From: a bacterium
GTDB taxonomy: Bacteria > Latescibacterota > UBA2968 > GCA-2709665
Assembly (NCBI GenBank): GCA_027619145.1
Contig: JAQCGA010000182.1
Span: 1-7,637, forward strand
Direction of reading: 5' to 3'
DNA: 7,637 nt
Part shown: positions 1 to 6,416 of the stretch, piece after piece
Position numbering within the stretch: position 1 is the stretch's first letter
Layout of the letters: the number at the start of each line of letters is the position of its first letter
Notes under the pieces: model-generated
Seen by the model: only the letters and a program-made list of their open reading frames with translations
What the model was told of the DNA's origin: nothing
Database searches by the model: none
Translations under genes and position numbers: made by a program

Positions 1-129
1 CCCACCATGCTCTTGTGGAACTGGGTCGTCCCCGCTGTATTCGGCCTGAAAACCATCACTTTTTTCCAGGCGCTGGGCCTGAATCTCCTGTTCGGCGTGC
101 TGGTCCGAAACCGTGCCGGCCGGAATTAA
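1..129 (+). CDS. Small conserved membrane protein, 3' end only
   Basis: Frame 1 is open from the window edge to TAA at 127-129 and gives the last 42 residues of a protein whose start lies outside the window. The visible part has a hydrophobic segment with LLWNWVVPAVFGL followed by TFFQALGLNLLFGVL. This resembles the C-terminus of a widespread small hypothetical membrane protein with a WNW-(x)-P-x-(L/I)FGL ... (F/W)QALGL pattern; I recognise the pattern but know no function for it. The in-frame ATG at 7-9 is probably an internal Met, because family members carry another hydrophobic stretch before it. It ends 34 bp before the next gene on the same strand and may belong to the same transcript. 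The call could be wrong because only 42 residues are visible. Confidence 0.6.
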   Translation, partial: PTMLLWNWVVPAVFGLKTITFFQALGLNLLFGVLVRNRAGRN

Positions 130-163
130 CTCTTTCATGAAGTAGTCGAATACAGGGGAACGT

Positions 164-1042
164 GTGTCTCCCAATATCCTACGCGATTTCTGCGTGTGGC
201 TGAAACAATTTGCCTCCCACTACGGCGGCGGCCTGTACCGCCGGGCAGACGAGCATCATATCTTTCTGATAGGAGGCGGGCTGGCATTTTCCATCTTTGT
301 CTGTATTGTACCGTTTGTCCTGATCATCTTTTTCGTCCTGAGCACGGTCTTTACCATTTCTTCGCTCGAAAATCAGATTGGCCTGCTTGTACATACAGCA
401 GTTCCGTATGAACCCTATGCCGCGTTCGTGGAAGAAATTCTGCGTTCTCGCACACGGGAATTGGTCGCTTATAAAGATATTTATGGGATCGTTGGCGGAC
501 TGGGACTGCTGTTTGCCGCCAGCGGGTTGTTCAGCAGCATGCGCACAATTCTGAATACCATTTACCAGGTTCAGATACAGAAAAACGAGGCCGTGGGGAA
601 ACTCAGAGATTTTGGCATGGTCCTCCTGGTCCTGGGGTTTTTTATTGTTTCAATTACCCTCCTACCCATCCTCGAAGCCGCCAAAGATGCGACAGGCACG
701 GTGCCCGGCCTGGATTTTCTCAAATTCGACCAGATCGAATCCTGGGCCTACTCCATTGTGTCTTTTCTCATCGTCGTTGGCGTCTTCTTCGTGCTCTACG
801 TATTCGTTCCGTACGGAAAAATGCCCTCAGATGTTCTCCTTGTAAGTGCCTTATGGACGGCACTTCTCTGGGAAATTGTGGCACAGGCCTTTGGGTATTA
901 CATCAATAATTTTGCTTCCATGGAGCGAATGTACGGCATCTATTCGCTCCTGATCGTTGTTATATTCTGGATTTATTATGCTTCGCTGGCATTTATCGTA
1001 GGCGCTGAAATCGGTCAGTTATACAGAGAACGTAAAGGATGA
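164..1042 (+). CDS. YihY/BrkB-family (UPF0761) inner-membrane protein
   Basis: This 292-residue integral membrane protein belongs to the YihY/BrkB family (once annotated ribonuclease BN by mistake); its molecular function is not settled. The start is GTG at 164: the frame is closed by TAG at 143-145, there is no other start codon between, and AGGGGA at 154-159 is a ribosome binding site, though close (4 nt). About six hydrophobic segments are visible at residues 34-62, 105-125, 150-172, 195-216, 222-245 and 258-284, the normal family layout and length. Family landmarks include GGGLAFSIF...VP near residues 37-50, the FVPYGK stretch at 214-219, and the closing YGIYSLL...WIYYAS...GAEI block at 257-283. 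The next gene starts 22 bp downstream, so it is likely the first visible gene of the amidoligase operon, but whether it takes part in that pathway is unknown. Confidence 0.88.
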   Translation: MSPNILRDFCVWLKQFASHYGGGLYRRADEHHIFLIGGGLAFSIFVCIVPFVLIIFFVLSTVFTISSLENQIGLLVHTAVPYEPYAAFVEEILRSRTRELVAYKDIYGIVGGLGLLFAASGLFSSMRTILNTIYQVQIQKNEAVGKLRDFGMVLLVLGFFIVSITLLPILEAAKDATGTVPGLDFLKFDQIESWAYSIVSFLIVVGVFFVLYVFVPYGKMPSDVLLVSALWTALLWEIVAQAFGYYINNFASMERMYGIYSLLIVVIFWIYYASLAFIVGAEIGQLYRERKG

Positions 1043-1052
1043 ATACCTGGAT

Positions 1053-1057
1053 GGAGA
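1053..1057 (+). promoter_or_regulatory. Ribosome binding site that decides the TTG start of the MFS gene
   Basis: GGAGA lies 7 nt before TTG 1065, the best-spaced start in this frame. An in-frame GTG at 1071 is 13 nt away and is second choice. A nearby ATG at 1091 has its own purine-rich leader but is in the wrong frame. Confidence 0.5.
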
Positions 1058-1064
1058 TTGTGCC

Positions 1065-2618
1065 TTGGACGTGAAGAAAGGGAGAAAGAGATGGCTCACA
1101 AACATCTTTCAAACGCAAGAAAGTCTTTCCGACTTGGACGTGCAAAAAGGCCTGCGCATGCTGATGCTCAACGGCATCGGCGGCATGGCCACTGGAGCGT
1201 TGCAGGGAGGTATATTCTTAAGCGCTTTCGCACTGGCTATTGGGGCATCTAACTACGAAATTGGCCTGCTTGCCACCATTGGTTTTATCAGTCAGTTGAT
1301 GCAAATCCCCGGCCTGTTCCTGGTTCAAAAATTTGGCAAACGCCGGGCAATTACCGTGATCTGTGCAGGCATCTCCAGGCTCTTATGGCTCTTTATCATT
1401 CTCATTCCACTGCTCTTCAAAGAAGGCGGTGTTGCCTTCCTGGTACAGTGGCTCCTCCTGGCGGGCCTGGTCATGGCCCTGTGCAACCCGGCCTGGAATT
1501 CCCACGTTCGTGCCCTGGTACCTACCAACCTCTTCGGCCAGTTCTTCTCCCGTCGGCTGGCCTATGGTACAGCCCTGGCCCTGGTTTTGACCCTTTCGGG
1601 AGGGTATTTCGTAGATTGGTGGAAAATTCAGTTCCCAGAAATGGCCCTCTACGGGTATTCTCTCCTCTTCCTTCTGGGCCTGCTCTTCGGCCTGGTGGAA
1701 CTGATCGCCATCGCCCGCCTGCCCGAACCTCACATGGATCGTAATCCTGGCATTTCGCTGTCCGATATGATCGCCTTGCCCGTCAAAGATGCCAACTTCC
1801 GCAACTTGCTTGCCTTCATCGCCGTGTGGAACTTCGCGGTAAACATGGCCGCGCCATTTTTCATTATCTACATGCTTAAACGCATCGGCCTCTCCCTCTT
1901 CATGGTCACAGTACTGGCTACCACCAGCCAGCTCACTTACATCCTTTTCCTGCGCATCTGGGGTCGCCTCGGAGACCGGTACTCCAACAAATCTGTCCTG
2001 TCCATCAGTTGCCCACTCTTTCTCCTGGCCATCCTCGCCTGGGACTTCACCACCATGCCCGAAAATTACTTCCTCACAATTCCTCTGCTCTTTCTCATTC
2101 ACATCCTCAGCGGCATGTCTACCGCTGGTGTCAACCTGGCCTCCGGGAATATTGCGCTCAAACTCTCGCCACACGGTACCGCACACGCCTACATGACTGT
2201 TTTCGGCCTGGCCGGAGCAGCCACAGGTGCAATCGCCCCACTCGCAGGCGGCCTCATTGCAGACTTTTTTTCTCTTCGAGAACTCTCTCTTACCGTCAAC
2301 TGGAGCGAACCCGCCCGACACCTGTCCGTATACGCACTCAACTTTCGCGCACTGGACTTTCTCTTTGGCATTGCCTTTGTGGTAGGATTCTACGCCCTCA
2401 ACCGGCTGGCCCGGGTGAAAGAAGAAGGTGAAATGACCGAAGAAAAAGTAATGGACGAGCTTGTCAACGAAGTGATTATGCCGTTCCGCACCCTCTCTTC
2501 GGTAGCGGGTATTCGCCGGCTGGCAGCCATGCCAGTACACGCGTTGTGGAAAGGGCTCCGCCGCGACAAGAACAACAGTTCAAAACCCGAAAAAGAGAAA
2601 CGGAGGAAGCAAAGTTGA
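1065..2618 (+). CDS. MFS transporter of the amidoligase cluster
   Basis: A 517-residue polytopic membrane protein of the major facilitator superfamily, with roughly 12 hydrophobic segments between residues 40 and 445. The loop after the second helix holds a shortened motif A (QKFGKRRAI, 88-96), and the equivalent loop in the second half reads WGRLGDRYSNK (299-309), the internal repeat typical of the family. The N-terminus (NIFQTQESLSDLDVQKGLR, 13-31) appears needed for the fold, so the rare TTG start at 1065 is preferred over any later codon. After the last helix there is a charged tail of about 65 residues, 452-517, ending in a Lys/Arg-rich stretch. Its TGA overlaps the next start by 4 bp, so it is coupled to the RLAN gene. 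By position it is the likely exporter or importer of the cluster's product or substrate; the substrate cannot be read from sequence. Confidence 0.87.
   Translation: MDVKKGRKRWLTNIFQTQESLSDLDVQKGLRMLMLNGIGGMATGALQGGIFLSAFALAIGASNYEIGLLATIGFISQLMQIPGLFLVQKFGKRRAITVICAGISRLLWLFIILIPLLFKEGGVAFLVQWLLLAGLVMALCNPAWNSHVRALVPTNLFGQFFSRRLAYGTALALVLTLSGGYFVDWWKIQFPEMALYGYSLLFLLGLLFGLVELIAIARLPEPHMDRNPGISLSDMIALPVKDANFRNLLAFIAVWNFAVNMAAPFFIIYMLKRIGLSLFMVTVLATTSQLTYILFLRIWGRLGDRYSNKSVLSISCPLFLLAILAWDFTTMPENYFLTIPLLFLIHILSGMSTAGVNLASGNIALKLSPHGTAHAYMTVFGLAGAATGAIAPLAGGLIADFFSLRELSLTVNWSEPARHLSVYALNFRALDFLFGIAFVVGFYALNRLARVKEEGEMTEEKVMDELVNEVIMPFRTLSSVAGIRRLAAMPVHALWKGLRRDKNNSSKPEKEKRRKQS
2602..2606 (+). 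promoter_or_regulatory. Ribosome binding site for TTG start of the RLAN gene
   Basis: GGAGG, followed by AA, ends 8 nt before TTG 2615. It lies inside the last codons of the MFS gene and supports TTG 2615 over the longer reading from ATG 2546, which would overlap the MFS gene by 73 bp and has no comparable leader. Confidence 0.65.
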
Positions 2619-3244
2619 AGCCCGGTACCCAGCACCAGCCTGAATCTCGCATTGCCAGCCTGAATTCGGACAACACTATCGTAAACCTCACAGGCGACTA
2701 CACCTATCTCTGCGAGGGATATTACCGTTCTCAGGATCTGGAAGCGGATGGGGAAAACGTTTATCCTACCTGCGTAGAAATCCTGGACGCATATATCGTC
2801 CCGATCTGCCTGGAAAAAGCGAAACAGGCCGGAGTACCTGTTCCAGAACACTACATCACCAACGACTACTTCGATCCTCCAGTGATGCTGGATCCCATCA
2901 ACCCGTTTATGGACCAGCAGCGCCTGGTCCTGAAGCCAGGCACGCAAGAGCGCGCCGCACGGTCTCTTACCCGCAACTTCACCTACGCTGTCTGTTGTCA
3001 GGAACTGCCGCCCGGAACCCGAGTGAGTCACTTCCACGCCGTACTGGGCTGGTCCTCTTCGCCCCGCTTCCGCACGATGGCTACCCTGATCTGGGACGTA
3101 TTCCACATCCCTCTGGCCAACGTGCGCGTATTTGTACGCAACGGAGAAACCGTATTGCTCAGCCGGCTCAAACCTCTTCCCTTCGAACGGCTCACCGCCC
3201 GCGAACACGAATACGTCTCCAGGAGGGTCACATGGCAAACATAG
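2615..3244 (+). CDS. Free-standing RLAN domain protein (RimK-like ATP-grasp N-terminal domain)
   Basis: A 209-residue protein matching the RLAN domain, an alpha+beta domain normally found as the N-terminal half of roughly 500-residue 'RimK family' proteins. The recognisable block is NLTGDYTYLCEGYYRSQDL at residues 24-42, corresponding to the family's NLC-x-SY-x-Y-x-S-x-GYY pattern, followed by VYPTCVEI (49-56). The second landmark is the C-terminal third: GWSSSPRFRTMATLIWDVFHIPL at 145-167, then a strand-rich LLSRLKPL segment. The start is TTG, whose last two bases form the MFS stop (TTGA), with GGAGG 8 nt upstream. The gene ends with TAG at 3242-3244, 13 bp inside the ATP-grasp gene. RLAN has no known catalytic activity; by its usual fusion it should act with the ATP-grasp subunit, perhaps in substrate recognition (inference). 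The oddity is that it is not fused here. Confidence 0.85.
   Translation: MKPGTQHQPESRIASLNSDNTIVNLTGDYTYLCEGYYRSQDLEADGENVYPTCVEILDAYIVPICLEKAKQAGVPVPEHYITNDYFDPPVMLDPINPFMDQQRLVLKPGTQERAARSLTRNFTYAVCCQELPPGTRVSHFHAVLGWSSSPRFRTMATLIWDVFHIPLANVRVFVRNGETVLLSRLKPLPFERLTAREHEYVSRRVTWQT
3221..3226 (+). promoter_or_regulatory. Strong ribosome binding site for the ATP-grasp gene
   Basis: A consensus AGGAGG stands 5 nt before ATG 3232 and lies within the 3' end of the RLAN gene, where it is read as two tandem AGG (Arg) codons. It decides the start of the ligase gene over the longer open frame beginning near 2995, and it argues that the RLAN/ATP-grasp split is genuine. Confidence 0.75.
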
Positions 3245-4122
3245 GCGTTTTCGTAGAACGATATACCATCTCGCGCACAGAAGAAATGGGTGCCCTGATG
3301 CGCCTGGGACAGGTTGCTCAGCGCCTGGGGCACCGCCTGGACGTACTCTTCCGGCCAGATATGTATAAAATTCCCCAATACGACGCCCTCCTCATCCGCG
3401 CACTTACAGACCCCCTCAACTCTGCCTACGTGGCCTCTCGCCTGGCCCACCTGCACGGATTGCGCGTCATCGACGATCCGGACTCCATCGTCATCTGCTG
3501 CGACAAAGTCAACATGTACCGCCACCTCATGCAGGCCAATGTGCCCATGCCCGAAACCGTCTTTCTGAACGAACCCGAAGTCACACTCGAACGTGCTGAA
3601 GCCCTGTTGCAAAGTCTTGGAGATCCACTCGTTCTGAAAGCTCCCAACAGCAGCTTCTCCAGATATGTGGAAAAAGCCTCGACCGCCCAGGAATTTGTCC
3701 GGGTAAGCAAACGTTTTTTCCGCCGCGCGGACCGGCTCGTCGTCCAGAAATTCGTGCGGTCCAGCTTTGACTGGCGGGTAGGCCTCCTCGGCGGAGAACC
3801 GCTGTACGTCTGCCGGTACACCATTCCCAAAAAGAGCTGGAAAATTGTCACCTACACAGAAAGTGAAGGCGTCGTCTATGGCCGCGTGCAGGGCTTTGAC
3901 CTGGACCGGGTTCCGCCTGGCCTGCTGGACACGGCCAAAGAAGCGGGTGCAGCCATTGGCAACGGTCTCTACGGTGTAGACCTGAAACAGGACGGCGACG
4001 ATTTCTACGTCATAGAAGTCAACGACAACCCCACCATTGAGCGTGGCGAAGAAGACCAGCGTGCACCGCAGGTATACGAGCACATCATCCGATATCTGGC
4101 GGGAGGCAAAACCCCGGCATGA
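3232..4122 (+). CDS. RimK-like ATP-grasp amidoligase
   Basis: A 296-residue ATP-grasp ligase. RimK-type enzymes use ATP to activate a carboxylate as acyl phosphate and join it to an amine, typically adding an amino acid to a peptide, protein or small molecule. The N-terminal part (1-85) is the pre-ATP-grasp fold, with QYDALLIRALTD (49-60) and the conserved VIDDPDSI (79-86), then CDKV with K92. The ATP-grasp core shows VLKAP (K136), a VQKFV hinge-type segment (171-175), WRVG with R182, GVD with D250, and IEVNDNP with E262 and N264. The acidic and Asn residues are the expected Mg-ATP ligands, so the enzyme looks intact. ATG 3232 overlaps the RLAN gene by 13 bp and the TGA overlaps the next ATG (ATGA). 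Substrate is unknown; the Glu-ligase activity of RimK itself should not be assumed. Confidence 0.9.
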   Translation: MANIGVFVERYTISRTEEMGALMRLGQVAQRLGHRLDVLFRPDMYKIPQYDALLIRALTDPLNSAYVASRLAHLHGLRVIDDPDSIVICCDKVNMYRHLMQANVPMPETVFLNEPEVTLERAEALLQSLGDPLVLKAPNSSFSRYVEKASTAQEFVRVSKRFFRRADRLVVQKFVRSSFDWRVGLLGGEPLYVCRYTIPKKSWKIVTYTESEGVVYGRVQGFDLDRVPPGLLDTAKEAGAAIGNGLYGVDLKQDGDDFYVIEVNDNPTIERGEEDQRAPQVYEHIIRYLAGGKTPA

Positions 4123-5213
4123 TTCTGCGCACAGGTACACTCAAAGACCTGGACACGCTCGTACGTCTGGAAAAAATGGTCTTTCCCTCGGACGCCTTCA
4201 ACAGAGGTCAGTTCCGCCGCCTGCTCACCCGCGCCCACGCCACCACCCTTGTTCTCGAATCCGAAGGCCGGGTTCTGGGTGCCGCCGTTCTGCTGTGGCG
4301 AAACAAGACGTCTACCGGACGCCTCTACTCCATTGTCATTGCCCCTGAAGCCCAGGGAAAAGGCCTGGGCAAAAAATTGATGGACGCTTGCGAAGAGGAA
4401 GCATTAAAACAGAGTTGCACACAACTCAGCCTGGAAGTCCGTGCAGACAACCACCGCGCCATTGGCCTCTACCAGAAACGCGGCTATTGCGTAATCGAAG
4501 ATCTCCCGGGGTATTACCCGGACGGCCTCAGCGGCCTGCGCATGCGCAAACGCCTGGAAGCCGGTGCGTCTGCCGGCTTGCGTATAGACGTTCCTTATTA
4601 CGCCCAAACCCTGGAATTCACCTGCGGCCCCGCCTGCTTGATGATGGCCATGGGACATTTCAACCCCACGTTGGTTCGAGACCGTTCTCTCGAATTAAAA
4701 CTCTGGAAAGAAGCCACCCTCATTTTTATGACCTCTGGCCTGGGTGGCTGTGGGCCATTTGGGCTTGCGGTATCTGCACGCAAACGCGGCCACCGCACCC
4801 ACATCTTGTTATCCGATCGAGAAACCCCCTTCCTGGCCTCAGTTCGCAGCCAGGAAAAAAAAGAGGTCATTCGCCTGATGCACGCCAATCTGCGCGAAGA
4901 GGCCCTGTCTCTGGGGGTAACCGAAACGTGCGGCGACGTTACCTTCGAAGAGATATCCTCTGCTCTTTTACGCGGCGAAATCCCTATCGTTCTGGTCAGC
5001 ACCTACCGTCTCCATCGCGTGAAAGGACCGCACTGGGTAGTCATTACAGGTTTCGACAACCAGAATGTGTATTTCCACGATCCATTCGAAGGGTTTTATA
5101 CAGGAGAAGCACGCCACGTGAACATTCCCATTTCCGAGTTCATGCACATGCGCCGCTATGGTAAAAACCTGCACAAATGCGTGGTCTTTGTCGGCCCTTC
5201 CAAAACCCCCTGA
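4119..5213 (+). CDS. GNAT acetyltransferase / C39-like peptidase fusion
   Basis: A 364-residue two-domain protein. Residues 1-145 are a GNAT N-acetyltransferase: IVIAPEAQGKGLGKKLM (72-88) contains the acetyl-CoA pyrophosphate-binding Q-x-x-G-x-G (79-84), and LEVRADNHRAIGLYQKRGY (105-123) is the usual motif-B region. Residues from about 154 to 364 are a papain-fold, peptidase C39-like domain (DUF3335-like). Its likely catalytic set is complete: Q163 as oxyanion residue, C169 in TCGPAC, H305 in GPHWVV, and D321 in FHDPF. A conserved-looking SGLGGCGPFGLAV segment lies at 206-218. The start ATG overlaps the ligase stop (ATGA), with GGAGG at 4102-4106. This fusion is known to sit next to RLAN/RimK ligases. 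An N-acetylating and peptide-cleaving or transferring role on the ligase product is an inference. It appears to be the last gene of the operon. Confidence 0.9.
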   Translation: MILRTGTLKDLDTLVRLEKMVFPSDAFNRGQFRRLLTRAHATTLVLESEGRVLGAAVLLWRNKTSTGRLYSIVIAPEAQGKGLGKKLMDACEEEALKQSCTQLSLEVRADNHRAIGLYQKRGYCVIEDLPGYYPDGLSGLRMRKRLEAGASAGLRIDVPYYAQTLEFTCGPACLMMAMGHFNPTLVRDRSLELKLWKEATLIFMTSGLGGCGPFGLAVSARKRGHRTHILLSDRETPFLASVRSQEKKEVIRLMHANLREEALSLGVTETCGDVTFEEISSALLRGEIPIVLVSTYRLHRVKGPHWVVITGFDNQNVYFHDPFEGFYTGEARHVNIPISEFMHMRRYGKNLHKCVVFVGPSKTP

Positions 5214-5253
5214 AAACTGCACCACGTCCATAACAGAACCCCGCCCGAAAACA

Positions 5254-5288
5254 CTTGTAAGAAACAAGCACCAGCCCTACCTTGTTTC
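5254..5288 (+). repeat. Two mutually exclusive small hairpins after the amidoligase operon
   Basis: CTTGT (5254-5258) can pair with ACAAG (5264-5268), while GAAACAAG (5261-5268) can instead pair perfectly with CTTGTTTC (5281-5288) over 8 bp with a 12-nt loop. The two use the same middle strand. No T-tract follows, so this is not a standard terminator. It lies in the 150-bp gap between the stop at 5213 and ATG 5364. Confidence 0.35.
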
Positions 5289-5330
5289 AGGAAAACGACC
5301 CACCTATTCGCACAGTCTAACATTGGCAAA

Positions 5331-5348
5331 TTGAATCAATTGCTTCAA
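5331..5348. promoter_or_regulatory. 18-bp near-palindrome just before the MscS ribosome binding site
   Basis: TTGAATCAATTGCTTCAA is an inverted repeat of a 9-bp half-site (TTGAATCAA against TTGAAGCAA on the other strand), matching its own reverse complement at 16 of 18 positions. It abuts the AGGAGA at 5349-5354. It could be a repressor operator or, in RNA, a hairpin next to the ribosome binding site. No convincing -35/-10 pair was found beside it. Confidence 0.35.
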
Positions 5349-5354
5349 AGGAGA
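5349..5354 (+). promoter_or_regulatory. Ribosome binding site that decides the MscS start
   Basis: AGGAGA ends 9 nt before ATG 5364. The longer in-frame reading from TTG 5331 would put this sequence inside the coding region and has no leader of its own, so ATG 5364 is preferred. Confidence 0.6.
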
Positions 5355-5363
5355 CAGAAAGCC

Positions 5364-6299
5364 ATGCAGGAAAAAGTGCTCAGCGTCATCAAAAACCCAC
5401 AGGTCTGGGTTGCCACTCACCTGCCCGATACCATCGCGGGTCTGCTTTCTGCCGTCATCACGCTCATTGTCATCATCATCTTCTACCGCATCACCCGTGG
5501 CCTCATTCTGCGCGCGCTACACCGCCAGCAGCGCACCGATTCGCAGATCAAGCAGTTCACCACCCTTTGGAAATACATTTTCATGCTTACCGGCATCGTC
5601 TTTGTCGTTGTAAGCATGTCTGCTTCCCTGGCGGCCATGGGCCTCACCGTTGCCTTCGTCAGTATGATCCTGGGCTGGTCGTTACAACGACCCGTCACCG
5701 GCGTAGCCGCCTGGCTGATGGTCATGATCAAAAAACCTTTTGTGATTGGCGACCGTATTATCATTCAAGGCGTACGTGGAGATGTACTGGACATTTCACC
5801 CACACACATCCTCCTGGGCGAAGTGGGTGGAACCATCGGTGGAGAAGAATCTTCCAACCGGGGCATCCTCATCCCCAACGCCGTGCTCTTCGATCAGATG
5901 GTCACCAACTACGCCGTTTCCCAGGAATCCAAATACATCCTGGACGAAGTACCGGTGCGCGTCTCTTACGATTCGGATTACAAACTCGCAGAACGAACCT
6001 TGATAGGGTGTGCCAAAGAAATCACCGGAGACATCATTGCCGAAGCAGGCAAAGAACCCTTCGTGCGCTCCGAGTTCTTCGATTCCGGTATTTTTATGCG
6101 CCTGCGCTACCAGACCATCGCAGTAGACCGCCAGAGCATCTCCAGTGACATCGTGGGGAAAATCGTTGAAGCCTTCGCTCACAGCGACAAACTCGGCTTC
6201 GCCTACCCCCACTCGGCCGTGGAATTCAAATCCGTAGATAAGGCCTCTTTACCTCCCATGTTCAGGCACATTTCGGTAAAAGAAAACGCAACAGAGTAA
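5364..6299 (+). CDS. MscS-family small-conductance mechanosensitive channel
   Basis: A 311-residue channel protein, similar in size to E. coli MscS. Such channels open under membrane tension and release ions and small solutes on hypo-osmotic shock. Two hydrophobic helices (about 23-43 and 68-88) precede the pore-lining segment, which runs with Ala/Gly spacing from about 90 to 123 (LGWSLQRPVTGVAAW at 103-117). The beta domain follows with KKPFVIGDRIII (123-134) and GVRGDVLDISPTHILL (136-151), then the NRGILIPNA block (165-173) corresponding to the family's IPN motif, and an alpha/beta C-terminal domain. A Gly/Glu-rich loop (EVGGTIGGEES, 153-163) sits before the IPN block, where MscS itself is shorter. 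It is 150 bp from the operon upstream and has its own terminator downstream, so it may be a separate unit or a readthrough gene. Confidence 0.9.
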   Translation: MQEKVLSVIKNPQVWVATHLPDTIAGLLSAVITLIVIIIFYRITRGLILRALHRQQRTDSQIKQFTTLWKYIFMLTGIVFVVVSMSASLAAMGLTVAFVSMILGWSLQRPVTGVAAWLMVMIKKPFVIGDRIIIQGVRGDVLDISPTHILLGEVGGTIGGEESSNRGILIPNAVLFDQMVTNYAVSQESKYILDEVPVRVSYDSDYKLAERTLIGCAKEITGDIIAEAGKEPFVRSEFFDSGIFMRLRYQTIAVDRQSISSDIVGKIVEAFAHSDKLGFAYPHSAVEFKSVDKASLPPMFRHISVKENATE

Positions 6300-6368
6300 G
6301 CCTTCCGGAGCCCTGCGAAGAAAACGATGCCAGATCGTTCTTAAGACTTTCTAGAGGTACCGCCTCTT

Positions 6369-6416
6369 TGCCCACAGAATGGTTGGCAAGTACATTCCGT
6401 TCTGTGGGCATTTTTT
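6369..6416 (+). terminator. Rho-independent terminator of the MscS gene
   Basis: TGCCCACAGAATGG (6369-6382) pairs with CCGTTCTGTGGGCA (6397-6410): 14 bp, perfect except for one T-G wobble, with a 14-nt loop. It is followed at once by TTTTTT (6411-6416). There is no T-run on the opposite side, so it works for the plus strand only. It starts 69 bp after the MscS stop codon and separates it from the cotransporter gene. Confidence 0.93.

Noticed and set aside
1091..1252. ATG at 1091 with a purine-rich leader opening a 53-codon basic peptide
   Set aside because: It is out of frame inside the MFS gene, whose own N-terminal sequence matches the family through this region; the peptide is a frame shadow.
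2546..2614. Longer N-terminus for the RLAN protein from ATG 2546
   Set aside because: It would overlap the MFS tail by 73 bp without a ribosome binding site, while TTG 2615 has GGAGG at good spacing and a TTGA stop-start overlap.
2995..3231. Longer N-terminus for the ATP-grasp protein from position 2995
   Set aside because: This stretch codes for the conserved end of the RLAN domain in another frame, and ATG 3232 has a consensus AGGAGG; the extension is a shadow.
3221..3244. Programmed frameshift joining RLAN to the ATP-grasp domain
   Set aside because: The tandem AGG AGG is known for +1 slippage at rare codons, but the join needs -1, and no slippery heptamer is present; coupled re-initiation explains the layout.
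1383..4140. Chain of long minus-strand open frames (1383-2540, 2390-3238, 3028-4140)
   Set aside because: They lie opposite well-identified plus-strand genes, their translations show low-complexity Glu/Gly/His/Val-rich composition with no recognisable domain, and they follow from codon bias of the sense genes.
4119..5213. Reading the C39-like domain as part of a bacteriocin exporter
   Set aside because: There is no ABC transporter membrane or ATPase domain; the C39-like half is fused to a GNAT domain, and no double-glycine leader peptide gene is visible in the window.
6353..6367. AGAGG/CCTCT hairpin as a separate terminator
   Set aside because: Only 5 bp with a 5-nt loop and three T after it; the 14-bp terminator immediately downstream accounts for transcription end.
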